Positions 43,936 through 51,706 of a stretch of DNA of 64,000 nucleotides are shown piece by piece. The position numbers and the translations under genes were made by a program. The stretch is from Streptomyces sp. AA1529 (GTDB lineage: Bacteria; Actinomycetota; Actinomycetes; Streptomycetales; Streptomycetaceae): assembly GCF_000280905.1 (NCBI RefSeq), contig NZ_ALAP01000070.1:1-64000 (forward strand), written 5' to 3'. Every line of letters starts with the position of its first letter. Position 1 is the stretch's first letter. Under the pieces are notes generated by a model that saw only the letters and a program-made list of their open reading frames with translations, had not been told where the DNA came from and did no database searches.

Positions 43936-44821
43936 GGCACGTACATCCCCGGCACGGGGCGCACGGCTGTCCGTGCTGAAGACCTACAAGCTGTACGTGG
44001 GGGGCAAGTTCCCCCGCAGCGAGAGCGGCAGGGTGTACGAGGTGACCGACGCGAAGGGCCAGTGGCTGGCCAACGCCCCCCGCGCGTCCCGCAAGGACGC
44101 CCGCGACGCGGTCGTCGCCGCCCGCAAGGCGTTCGGCGGCTGGTCGGGCGCGACGGCCTACAACCGCGGCCAGATCCTCTACCGCGTCGCCGAGATGCTG
44201 GAGGGGCGCCGCGAGCAGTTCGCCGCCGAGGTGGCCGCGGCCGAGGGCCTGTCGAAGGCGAAGGCGCAGACCCGGACGGACGCGGCGATCGACCGCTGGG
44301 TCTGGTACGCGGGCTGGTCGGACAAGGTGGCCCAGGTGGTGGGCGGCGGCAACCCGGTCGCGGGCCCGTTCTTCAACCTCTCCACCCCCGAGCCGACCGG
44401 TGTGGTGGCGGTACTGGCGCCGCAGAACGCCTCGCTGCTGGGTCTGGTCTCCGTCCTCGCGCCGGTGATCGTCACCGGTAACACGGCCGTCGTCGTGACC
44501 GCGCAGGACGCGCCGCTGCCCGCGCTCTCCCTCGCGGAGGTGCTGGCGACCTCCGACCTGCCCGGCGGTGTGGTCAACGTGCTCTCCGGCGGTACCGCCG
44601 AACTCGCCCGGCCGCTCGCCGCGCATCAGGACGTGAACGCGATCGACCTCGCGGGCGCGGACCCGGAGGCGGCCACGGAGTTGGAGCGGGCCGCGGCGGA
44701 CAACCTCAAGCGGGTGCTGCGTCCGGCGCCGGAGGGCGTCGACTGGGCGGCCGAGCCGGGGCTGGAGCGGATGACGGCTTTCCTGGAGACGAAGACCGTC
44801 TGGCATCCGATCGGCGCCTGA
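43922..44821 (+). CDS. Truncated aldehyde dehydrogenase homologue lacking the catalytic domain
   Basis: 299 residues covering only the N-terminal, NAD-binding part of the family (KTYKLYVGGKFPRSESGR, then VLAPQNASLLG). The segment with catalytic Cys and the Glu motif is missing; the sequence after about residue 235 is divergent. It is unlikely to be an active dehydrogenase and may be a structural partner of the upstream enzyme. TTG 43922 follows GGAGG 6 nt away and overlaps the previous gene; GTG 43973 is an alternative. The intact frame suggests function rather than decay. Confidence 0.85.
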   Translation: MSTPEARTSPARGARLSVLKTYKLYVGGKFPRSESGRVYEVTDAKGQWLANAPRASRKDARDAVVAARKAFGGWSGATAYNRGQILYRVAEMLEGRREQFAAEVAAAEGLSKAKAQTRTDAAIDRWVWYAGWSDKVAQVVGGGNPVAGPFFNLSTPEPTGVVAVLAPQNASLLGLVSVLAPVIVTGNTAVVVTAQDAPLPALSLAEVLATSDLPGGVVNVLSGGTAELARPLAAHQDVNAIDLAGADPEAATELERAAADNLKRVLRPAPEGVDWAAEPGLERMTAFLETKTVWHPIGA

Positions 44822-44960
44822 GCGCAGCCGGGACCGGCGCCCCGCACAGCGGGCGCCGGTCACCGGTCGGGCCGCGGCCCGCACCCCGCGGGGTGTGGTC
44901 CGCGGCCCTTCTCGTGTCCTGCCCGGGTGCCCCGCGTCCGGGGCGCCGGCGGGAGGGCGC

Positions 44961-45653
44961 TCAGCCCGCCGCGTCCAGCGCGTGCGCCAGCGGTCCCTCC
45001 CGGCCGCCGTCCGGGAACGTCACCCGCACCGTTCCGGCCCGGATGCCGTCGGCCAGTGCCAGCGAGCCGTCCGCGAGGGCCGCGCAGGCCTCCGTGTCCA
45101 GTTCCAGCCGTGCCTCGGCGTCGTCCGCCGGGCCCTCGCCGTACAGCGGCCCGTCCGGCGCGTCGCCCACCCGCAGGTGGAACGCCCCTTCGGGCAGGAC
45201 GACCTCGATGAGCGCGGCCGCGCCGGCTCCGGTCAGCCGGCCCACCGCGTCGCGCAGCGGGAGGGCCCACCAGTGGGCGCGTACCGCGTCGGTGGGGCGT
45301 GGTGCGCCCAGCGCGGGGGCTCCCCAGGAGGCGAGCGCGGTCAGCACGGGCAGCAGCGCACGGCCGCGCTCGGTCAGTTCGTAGACGTGGCCGGAGGCGG
45401 GGCGCGGCTGGCGGCGCCGCTCGGCCAGCCCCTCGCCCTCCATGTGCTTGAGCCGCGCCGCCAGCACGTCGGTGCTGACGCCGGGCAGGTCGGCGTGCAG
45501 GTCGGTGTAGCGGCGCGGTCCGGCGAGGAGTTCGCGGACGATGAGCAGGGTCCAGCGGTCCCCCACCGAGTCGAGGGCGCGCGCCGTGGCGCAGAACTGG
45601 TCGTAACTGCGGCGGGTGCGCCCGGGACTCGGCTGGCTGGCGTGGCTCGGCAT
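44961..45653 (-). CDS. HxlR-type winged-helix regulator with SCP2-like tail
   Basis: 230 residues. Residues about 10-105 are an HxlR winged helix (CATARALDSVGDRWTLLIVRELLAGPRRYTDLHADLPGVSTDVLAARLK); the C-terminal half (LPEGAFHLRVGDAPDGPLYG) looks like a small sterol-carrier-type ligand domain. ATG 45653 lies 7 nt after TACACT on the minus strand; ATG 45671 is possible. Divergent from the aminotransferase gene across an inverted repeat at 45685-45700. Confidence 0.86.
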   Translation of the reverse strand: MPSHASQPSPGRTRRSYDQFCATARALDSVGDRWTLLIVRELLAGPRRYTDLHADLPGVSTDVLAARLKHMEGEGLAERRRQPRPASGHVYELTERGRALLPVLTALASWGAPALGAPRPTDAVRAHWWALPLRDAVGRLTGAGAAALIEVVLPEGAFHLRVGDAPDGPLYGEGPADDAEARLELDTEACAALADGSLALADGIRAGTVRVTFPDGGREGPLAHALDAAG

Positions 45654-45684
45654 GCCGCTCAGTGTAGACATGTGGTTGGACTTT

Positions 45685-45700
45685 CCAAGTGTCGACTTGG
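45685..45700. promoter_or_regulatory. Inverted repeat between hxlR-type and aminotransferase genes
   Basis: CCAAGT-GTCG-ACTTGG, located in the 89-bp gap between the two divergent starts. Likely regulator site, HxlR by position; not a known motif. Confidence 0.6.
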
Positions 45701-45742
45701 TAGAACCAAGAAACCAGGGTTGGACCAGGAGGGTGGGGCAGC

Positions 45743-46954
45743 ATGGAGTTCCGGCAGTCGAACAAGCTCAGCGAGGTCTGCTACGAGATCCGCGGTCCGG
45801 TGATCGAGCAGGCCGACGCGCTGGAGGAGGCCGGCCACAGCGTGCTGCGGCTGAACACCGGCAACCCCGCGCTCTTCGGCTTCGAGGCGCCCGAGGAGAT
45901 CATCCAGGACATGGTGCGGATGCTCCCCCAGGCGCACGGCTACACCGAGTCCCGCGGCATCCTGTCGGCCCGCCGCGCCGTCGCCCAGCACTACCAGCAG
46001 CGCGGCTTCCCCGACGCCGACGTGGACGACATCCACCTGGGCAACGGCGTCTCCGAACTCGTCTCCATGGCCGTGCAGGCGCTGGTGGAGGACGGCGACG
46101 AGATCCTCATCCCGGCACCGGACTTCCCGCTGTGGACGGCCGTGACGACGATGGCGGGCGGCAAGGCCGTGCACTACGTGTGCGACGAGCAGGCCGACTG
46201 GCTGCCCGACCTGGACGACATGGCGGCGAAGATCACTTCCCGCACCAAGGCCGTCGTCATCATCAGCCCCAACAACCCGACCGGCGCCGTCTACCCGCGC
46301 GAACTGCTGGAGGGCATCCTCGACCTGGCGCGCCGCAACGGGCTGCTGGTCCTCTCCGACGAGATCTACGACAAGATCCTCTACGACGGCGCCGTCCACC
46401 ACCACGTCGGCGCCCTCGCCCCCGACCTGGTGTGCCTCACCTTCAGCGGACTGTCCAAGGCCTACCGGGTGGCGGGCTTCCGCTCGGGCTGGCTGCTGGT
46501 CTCCGGCCCCAAGCAGCACGCCCGCGACTACCTGGAAGGGCTGGGCATGCTCGCCTCCATGCGGCTGTGCCCCAACGCCCCGGCGCAGCACGCCATCCAG
46601 GCCGCGCTCGGCGGCCGCCAGTCCATCGAGGACCTGGTGCTGCCCGGCGGGCGGCTGCACGAACAGCGGGACGTGGCCTGGCAGAAGCTGAACGAGATCC
46701 CCGGCGTCAGCTGCGTCAAGCCGAAGGGGGCGCTGTACGCCTTTCCCCGGCTGGACCCCGAGGTGCACCGGATCCACGACGACGAGCGGTTCGTCCTCGA
46801 CCTGCTGCTCCGGGAGAAGATCCAGGTCGTCCAGGGCACCGGCTTCAACTGGGCCCGCCCCGACCACTTCCGGGTGCTCACCCTGCCCAGAGCGGAGGAC
46901 CTGGACGCGGCCGTCTCCCGGATCGGCCGCTTCCTGGAGAGCTACCGGCAGTGA
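45743..46954 (+). CDS. Alanine-type PLP aminotransferase (class I/II)
   Basis: 403 residues. PLP lysine K239 in FSGLSKAYR, with cofactor contacts ISPNNPTGAVYP and SDEIYDKILYDG. Closest by feel to AlaA/AvtA-type glutamate-pyruvate aminotransferases (N-terminus FRQSNKLSEVCYEIRGPV). GGAGGG precedes ATG 45743. The family supports alanine or valine synthesis; substrate is unproven. Divergent HxlR gene may regulate it. Confidence 0.92.
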   Translation: MEFRQSNKLSEVCYEIRGPVIEQADALEEAGHSVLRLNTGNPALFGFEAPEEIIQDMVRMLPQAHGYTESRGILSARRAVAQHYQQRGFPDADVDDIHLGNGVSELVSMAVQALVEDGDEILIPAPDFPLWTAVTTMAGGKAVHYVCDEQADWLPDLDDMAAKITSRTKAVVIISPNNPTGAVYPRELLEGILDLARRNGLLVLSDEIYDKILYDGAVHHHVGALAPDLVCLTFSGLSKAYRVAGFRSGWLLVSGPKQHARDYLEGLGMLASMRLCPNAPAQHAIQAALGGRQSIEDLVLPGGRLHEQRDVAWQKLNEIPGVSCVKPKGALYAFPRLDPEVHRIHDDERFVLDLLLREKIQVVQGTGFNWARPDHFRVLTLPRAEDLDAAVSRIGRFLESYRQ

Positions 46955-46991
46955 CCGTCCGTTCCGCCCCGGCCGGGGCGGAACGGACGGT
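46954..46991. terminator. Bidirectional terminator, perfect 38-bp palindrome
   Basis: Two 19-nt arms with no spacer (46954-46972 and 46973-46991) beginning on the last base of the aminotransferase stop and ending 15 bp before the end of the convergent MBL gene. Confidence 0.85.
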
Positions 46992-47005
46992 GCCGGGCTG
47001 CTGCG

Positions 47006-47614
47006 TCAGACGTTCGCCTGCTCGGCCCCCACCGTCGTGCTGTCGCCGTGCCCGGTGCGCACCACGGTCTCCGGCGGCAGGGTCAGCAGCCGCTCCTTGA
47101 TCGACCGGACGATGGTCGGGTGGTCGGAGAAGGACCGGCCGGTGGCACCGGGACCGCCCTGGAAGAGGGTGTCCCCGGTGAAGACCGTCCCCAGGTCCGG
47201 CGCGTGCAGGCAGACCGCGCCGGGTGCGTGGCCCGGGGTGTGCAGGACGGCCAGCTCGACACCGGCCACCTGCACGGTCCCGCCGTCGGTCAGTTCCCCG
47301 TCCGGCGACCGGTCCGGGTGGGTCATCTTCCACAGCGGCAGGTCGTCCGGGTGCAGCAGGATCGGTGCGCCCGTGCGGTCCGCGAGGGCGGGCGCGGCGT
47401 CGATGTGGTCGTTGTGCGCGTGTGTGCACACGATCGCGCGCAGCGTCCGCTCCCCCACCGCCGCCGCGATGGCGTCGGCGTCGTGTGCCGCGTCGATGAC
47501 GACGGCCTCGGTGTCGTCGCCGACGATCCAGACGTTGTTGTCGACCTGGTGCGTCTCGCCGTCCAGGCGGAACTCCCCGCTGGTGACGAGGTGGTCGATC
47601 CGGGCGGCCGTCAC
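47006..47614 (-). CDS. MBL-fold hydrolase of the mycothiol formaldehyde pathway
   Basis: 202 residues, metallo-beta-lactamase fold with zinc motif THAHNDHID, then HTPGHAPG and FTGDTLFQGG. GTG 47614 overlaps the upstream dehydrogenase stop (GTGA), so both are in one operon. In M. tuberculosis the same pair is mscR-Rv2260. It may hydrolyse S-formylmycothiol, but that role is inferred from the pairing. Confidence 0.88.
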   Translation of the reverse strand: MTAARIDHLVTSGEFRLDGETHQVDNNVWIVGDDTEAVVIDAAHDADAIAAAVGERTLRAIVCTHAHNDHIDAAPALADRTGAPILLHPDDLPLWKMTHPDRSPDGELTDGGTVQVAGVELAVLHTPGHAPGAVCLHAPDLGTVFTGDTLFQGGPGATGRSFSDHPTIVRSIKERLLTLPPETVVRTGHGDSTTVGAEQANV

Positions 47615-48699
47615 AGGACCACCACCGAACGCAGCACGTCGCCGCCGTGCATCCGCTCGAACGCCTTCTCCACCTCGTCCAGCGCGATGGTCTCGGTGAC
47701 GAAGGCGCCCAGGTCGAGCCGCCCCTGCTGGTGCAGGTCGATCAGCATCGGGAAGTCCCGGGAGGGCAGGCAGTCGCCGTACCAGGAGGACTTGAGCGCA
47801 CCGCCCCGGCCGAAGACGTCCAGCAGCGGCAGCTCCAGCGTCATCTCCGGCGTCGGCACGCCGACCAGGACGACCGTGCCCGCCAGGTCGCGGGCGTAGA
47901 ACGCCTGCTTGTACGTCTCGGGACGGCCGACCGCCTCGATGACGACATCGGCGCCGAAACCGCCGGTCAGCTCCCGGATGGTGGCGACCGGATCGGTGGT
48001 GGCGGAGTTGACGGTGTGGGTCGCGCCGATCTTCTCGGCGGTGGTGAGCTTGCGGTCGTCGATGTCCACGGCGATGACCTTCGCCGCGCCCGCGAGCCGC
48101 GCCCCCGCGATGGCGGCGTCCCCCACCCCGCCGCACCCGATGACCGCGACCGAGTCGCCGCGCGTCACCTGGCCGGTGTTGATCGCCGCGCCGATCCCCG
48201 CCATGACGCCGCAGCCCAGCAGTCCCGCGACGGCGGGCGAGACCGACGGGTCGACCTTGGTGCACTGCCCGGCGGCGACCAGCGTCTTCTCCGCGAACGC
48301 GCCGATGCCCAGGGCCGGCTCCAGTTCCCGCCCGTCGCTCTTGAGGGTCATCTTCTGCTCGGCGTTGTGGGTGTCGAAGCAGTACCACGGCCGCCCGCGC
48401 TTGCAGGCCCGGCACTGTCCGCACACCGCACGCCAGTTGAGGACCACGAAGTCCCCGGGCGCCACCTCGGTGACCCCGTCGCCGACCGCCTCCACCACAC
48501 CCGCCGCCTCGTGTCCGAGGAGGAAGGGGTAGTCGTCACTGATGCCGCCCTGCTTGTAGTGCAGATCGGTGTGGCACACACCGCACGCCTGCACTTGGAC
48601 GACCGCCTCGCCGGGTCCCGGGTCCGGAACCACGATCGTCTCGACCCGCACCGGCTCGTCCTTGCCCGGTGCGACGACCCCGCGTACTTCCTGAGCCAT
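47611..48699 (-). CDS. mscR: S-(hydroxymethyl)mycothiol dehydrogenase (formaldehyde dehydrogenase)
   Basis: 362 residues, zinc-dependent class III alcohol dehydrogenase family. Catalytic zinc ligands in CGVCHTDLH and GHEAAG; structural zinc site CGQCRACKRGRPWYC; NAD site VIGCGGVGDAA. Family members in mycothiol-producing actinobacteria oxidise the mycothiol-formaldehyde adduct and may also reduce S-nitrosomycothiol. ATG 48699 gives the normal N-terminus (MAQEVRGVVAPGKDEPV). Translationally coupled to the MBL gene. Confidence 0.92.
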   Translation of the reverse strand: MAQEVRGVVAPGKDEPVRVETIVVPDPGPGEAVVQVQACGVCHTDLHYKQGGISDDYPFLLGHEAAGVVEAVGDGVTEVAPGDFVVLNWRAVCGQCRACKRGRPWYCFDTHNAEQKMTLKSDGRELEPALGIGAFAEKTLVAAGQCTKVDPSVSPAVAGLLGCGVMAGIGAAINTGQVTRGDSVAVIGCGGVGDAAIAGARLAGAAKVIAVDIDDRKLTTAEKIGATHTVNSATTDPVATIRELTGGFGADVVIEAVGRPETYKQAFYARDLAGTVVLVGVPTPEMTLELPLLDVFGRGGALKSSWYGDCLPSRDFPMLIDLHQQGRLDLGAFVTETIALDEVEKAFERMHGGDVLRSVVVL

Positions 48700-49016
48700 A
48701 CGTGCGGGCCTCCCTCTTCCCTCGACTGCGTGGGGGGTCATTCTCGCTGGCCGGGGGCCGATTTCGGGAGGGGCGGAGGCGAGTCGGCCCGGACGAGTTT
48801 TCCACGGCCCCACCAAGCGGGGGTGCGGGCCCGCGGTGCGGGAGCACGGTGCGGGAACGGCGGCTCGCTGTGCGGGGCCTGCGGGCCCGCCGTGCGGGAG
48901 GGGGTGCCGGTCCGCCGCGTCCTGCGGGACCGCCGTCCGTCGCCGTCGCACCGCCTGGCACCGGTTTCCGCACGCGCCTTCGAATCCGGCCGGGTGATGG
49001 CGGACAATGGGTGCCC
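48700..49016. other. Intergenic region with a 21-bp direct repeat
   Basis: 317 bp between mscR and the uridine kinase-like gene. Very G-rich on the plus strand. A 21-bp sequence at 48824-48844 recurs with one mismatch at 48880-48900. A GAGAAT near the mscR side may be its -10. No coding signal. Confidence 0.5.
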
Positions 49017-49682
49017 GTGACCGACTCCAGCCACGCATGCGACCTGTCCGAGCGAACCGCCTCCGCCCGGGGCACCGCGCGGGTCATCCTGCTCACCGGC
49101 CCCTCCGGGTCCGGCAAGACCCGCCTCGCCGCGCGCAGCGGGCTCCCCGTGCTCCGCCTGGACGACTTCTACAAGGAGGGCGACGACCCCACCCTCCCCC
49201 GCATCGGAGCCGGCACCGACTGGGACTCCCCGCTCTCCTGGGACGCCGACGCGGCCGTCCGCACCATCGCCCGGCTCTGCCGCGAGGGCGCTGCCACGGT
49301 GCCGCTCTACGACATCGCCACCAGCGCCCGCACCGGCGCCGAGCATCTGGCACTCGGCGGGTCCCCGCTCTTCATCGCGGAGGGCATCTTCGCCGCGGAC
49401 ATCACCGCGCGCTGCGCGGCGCTCGGCCTGCTGGCCGACGCCATCTGCCTGCGGGGCCACCCCACCACCACGTTCCGCCGGCGGCTGCTGCGCGACATTC
49501 GCGAGTCCCGCAAGCCCCTCCCGGTGCTGCTCACCCGCGGCGTACGGCTGCTGCGCGCCGAACCCGCCATCGTCGCCCGCCACCGGTCGCTGGGCGCCCA
49601 CGCCTGCGCCCACCGGGAGGCCGCGGCCCGCATCGCCCGGCTCTGCCGGGCGCCCGCACCGGCGAGGCACGGGAACCACTGA
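49017..49682 (+). CDS. Uridine kinase-like P-loop protein
   Basis: 221 residues. Walker A GPSGSGKT, then the phosphate-acceptor motif LDDFYKEGDDPTLP and TDWDSPLSWDADAA, as in uridine kinases; the lid is in HPTTTFRRRLLRDIRESRK. It would phosphorylate uridine or cytidine, fitting the nucleoside genes near by. GTG 49017 lies 8 nt after GACAAT (49003-49008); GTG 49011 is an alternative. Nucleoside specificity not certain. Confidence 0.82.
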   Translation: MTDSSHACDLSERTASARGTARVILLTGPSGSGKTRLAARSGLPVLRLDDFYKEGDDPTLPRIGAGTDWDSPLSWDADAAVRTIARLCREGAATVPLYDIATSARTGAEHLALGGSPLFIAEGIFAADITARCAALGLLADAICLRGHPTTTFRRRLLRDIRESRKPLPVLLTRGVRLLRAEPAIVARHRSLGAHACAHREAAARIARLCRAPAPARHGNH

Positions 49683-49730
49683 GAGGGCGGTCGCGGCCGG
49701 GACCCCCGTCCCGGGCGCGACCGCCCTCTC
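49681..49730. terminator. Terminator after the uridine kinase-like gene
   Basis: Arms 49681-49695 and 49716-49730 (15 bp) with an inner GGGAC-CCCC-GTCCC stem; includes the stop codon. A pyrimidine-rich stretch follows (49731-49830). Confidence 0.82.
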
Positions 49731-49830
49731 TCATCCCCCGATTCCCCCTGTTTCCCCTTTTTCTCTTCCCCTGGATTCCCCCAGGTTCCCCCGTTTCCCC
49801 CGTATCCCCCTTGCGCCCCATGTCCCCGAG
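49731..49830 (-). other. C/T-rich tract; G-tract array on the sigQ sense strand
   Basis: About 100 bp of TTCCCCC-like blocks on the plus strand, meaning repeated G4-5 runs on the minus strand just downstream of sigQ. The G runs are close enough to allow G-quadruplexes in the sigQ mRNA 3' end. No gene seen. Confidence 0.6.
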
Positions 49831-49871
49831 GGGCGGCCGGAGGACCGTTCGTGCGGTCGAGCGGTGCGCCG

Positions 49872-50717
49872 TCAGGCGACCAGCTCGCCGAAGCTCTCCT
49901 CCTGGTCCCTGCCGAAGCTGAGGACCTCGTCGTCGCGGAGGCGGCGGAGCGAGCGCCAGATGCTGCTCTTGACCGTGCCGACGCTGATGTCCAGTATCTC
50001 GGCGATCTCCGGGTCGGTGCGCCCCTCGTAGTAGCGCAGCACCAGCATGGTGCGCTGCAGCTCGGGCAGCCGGGCGAGGGCCTGCCACAGGACGGTGCGC
50101 AGTTCGGTGCCGCGCATGGCGTCCTGGTCGCCGGCGGTCTCCGGCAGCTCCTCGGTCGGGTACTCGTTCAGCTTCCGGCGGCGCCAGGCACTGATGTGCA
50201 GGTTGGTCATGGTGCGGCGCAGGTAGCCGCCGAGTGCCGCCTTGTCGCTGATCCGCGACCAGGCCCGGTAGGTGGAGAAGAGGGCGCTCTGCAGCAGGTC
50301 CTCCGCCTCGTACCGGTCACCGGTGAGGTGGTAGGCGGTGGCGTACAGGGAGGCCCGGCGCTCGCGTACGTACGCGGTGAACGCCGCTTCGGCGTCCGCG
50401 TCCGCATCGTCCGCGACGGCGTCCCCCGTGGGCGCCTCGGCCGTCCCCAGGACGGCCGCCCCCCTGTACTCGCCACGTTCCCGGGAGCCCCCCTTGCTCC
50501 CGTTCTCCCCCGTCCCCCCGGGGGCCTCCCCCCGGAGCCCCTCGACCACGGGACCGAAGACGGTCCGCGGACGCATACGCGCCGCACCGCGAGCGCACCC
50601 CCGTCCGCTCACGGCACCGGGCTTCTCGGCAGACCGGGTCTGCTGAGCGGGAACCGAGGGGAGGTGCAGACGCGTGTGAAGTACTGCGCTCGTGTTGGTG
50701 CCGTGCAGTGTGTTCAT
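49872..50717 (-). CDS. sigQ: RNA polymerase ECF sigma factor SigQ
   Basis: 281 residues. The first 105 residues are a basic, low-complexity extension; then region 2 (FTAYVRERRASLYATAYHLTGDRYEAEDLLQSALF) and region 4 (LPELQRTMLVLRYYEGRTDPEIAEILDISVGTVKSSIWRS). It is the sigma factor divergent from afsQ1, the arrangement known for SigQ in S. coelicolor, where AfsQ1 activates it and SigQ opposes antibiotic production. ATG 50717 has GAGGGGG upstream. Confidence 0.93.
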   Translation of the reverse strand: MNTLHGTNTSAVLHTRLHLPSVPAQQTRSAEKPGAVSGRGCARGAARMRPRTVFGPVVEGLRGEAPGGTGENGSKGGSRERGEYRGAAVLGTAEAPTGDAVADDADADAEAAFTAYVRERRASLYATAYHLTGDRYEAEDLLQSALFSTYRAWSRISDKAALGGYLRRTMTNLHISAWRRRKLNEYPTEELPETAGDQDAMRGTELRTVLWQALARLPELQRTMLVLRYYEGRTDPEIAEILDISVGTVKSSIWRSLRRLRDDEVLSFGRDQEESFGELVA

Positions 50718-50801
50718 CTCGCGCCCCCTCGGAGCAGACCCAGTCGCTTGCTTGACTCCGTAAACACTGCCGCCCCGACTTCATCGCCAGGTCCCCCGTC
50801 T

Positions 50802-50817
50802 GTCACAGCGGTGTCAC
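50802..50817. promoter_or_regulatory. AfsQ1 box
   Basis: GTCAC-N6-GTCAC, an exact match to the published AfsQ1 site GTNAC-N6-GTNAC, between the sigQ start (50717) and afsQ1 start (50920). It would serve activation of sigQ and afsQ1 itself. Confidence 0.85.
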
Positions 50818-50919
50818 AAGGCTCAGCGGACCGCATACTGCGCAGGTCGGCGGGCGTGTCGCTGCGCTGCGGCGACCGCCGGTCGAACTATGGGGGCGCC
50901 ATGGGCCAGAATGGCGCGC

Positions 50920-51597
50920 GTGCCTTTCCTGTTGCTGATCGAGGACGATGACGCTGTCCGTACCGCCCTGGAGATGGGTCTCACCCGCCAGGGGCACCGC
51001 GTGGTGACTGCCGCGTCCGGCGAGGACGGCCTGAAACTGCTGCGCGAGCAGCGCCCCGACCTGATCGTGCTGGACGTGATGCTGCCGGGCATCGACGGCT
51101 TCGAGGTGTGCCGCCGCATCCGCCGCACCGACCAGTTGCCGATCATCCTGCTGACCGCGCGCAGCGACGACATCGACGTCGTGGTGGGCCTGGAGTCGGG
51201 CGCGGACGACTACGTCGTCAAGCCGGTGCAGGGCCGGGTGCTGGACGCGCGCATCCGCGCCGTGATGCGGCGCGGCGAACGGGAGTCCAACGACGCGGCG
51301 ACGTTCGGCTCGCTGGTGATCGACCGCTCGGCGATGACGGTCACCAAGAACGGCGAGGACCTGCAACTGACGCCGACCGAGCTGCGGCTGCTGCTGGAGC
51401 TGAGCCGGCGGCCCGGTCAGGCCCTCTCCCGGCAGCAGCTGCTCCGGCTGGTGTGGGAACACGACTACCTGGGCGACTCGCGGCTGGTCGACGCCTGTGT
51501 GCAGCGCCTGCGGGCCAAGGTCGAGGACGTGCCCTCCTCGCCCACCCTGATCCGCACGGTGCGGGGTGTCGGCTACCGGCTGGACGTCCCCCAGTGA
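50920..51597 (+). CDS. afsQ1: Response regulator AfsQ1 (OmpR family)
   Basis: 225 residues. Receiver domain with phosphoacceptor D52 in IVLDVMLPG, acidic pocket IEDDD and lysine in YVVKP; C-terminal winged helix (LTPTELRLLLELSRR, RTVRGVGYRL). Nearly identical to S. coelicolor AfsQ1, which reacts to glutamate as sole nitrogen and activates antibiotic regulators. GTG 50920 is 7 nt after CAGAAT (50907-50912), so the mRNA looks leaderless and gives the published length. Confidence 0.96.
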   Translation: MPFLLLIEDDDAVRTALEMGLTRQGHRVVTAASGEDGLKLLREQRPDLIVLDVMLPGIDGFEVCRRIRRTDQLPIILLTARSDDIDVVVGLESGADDYVVKPVQGRVLDARIRAVMRRGERESNDAATFGSLVIDRSAMTVTKNGEDLQLTPTELRLLLELSRRPGQALSRQQLLRLVWEHDYLGDSRLVDACVQRLRAKVEDVPSSPTLIRTVRGVGYRLDVPQ

Positions 51598-51706
51598 GCG
51601 CACGACACCCCGGGGCGCCCGCGACGGCGCCACACCCGACGGGACCGGGCGCGACGGGCTGGGGCGGGGCGCCGGCAGTGGCGTGCACGGCGAACGGATC
51701 CGCCGC

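Noticed and set aside
43922..44821. Pseudogene call for the short aldehyde dehydrogenase
   Set aside because: The frame is intact with a strong ribosome site and overlap with the upstream gene; I recall conserved orthologues of this size.
51566..51706. Longer afsQ2 N-terminus from 51566
   Set aside because: The extension overlaps afsQ1 and is Arg/Gly-rich; the GTG at 51707 places the first membrane helix normally.
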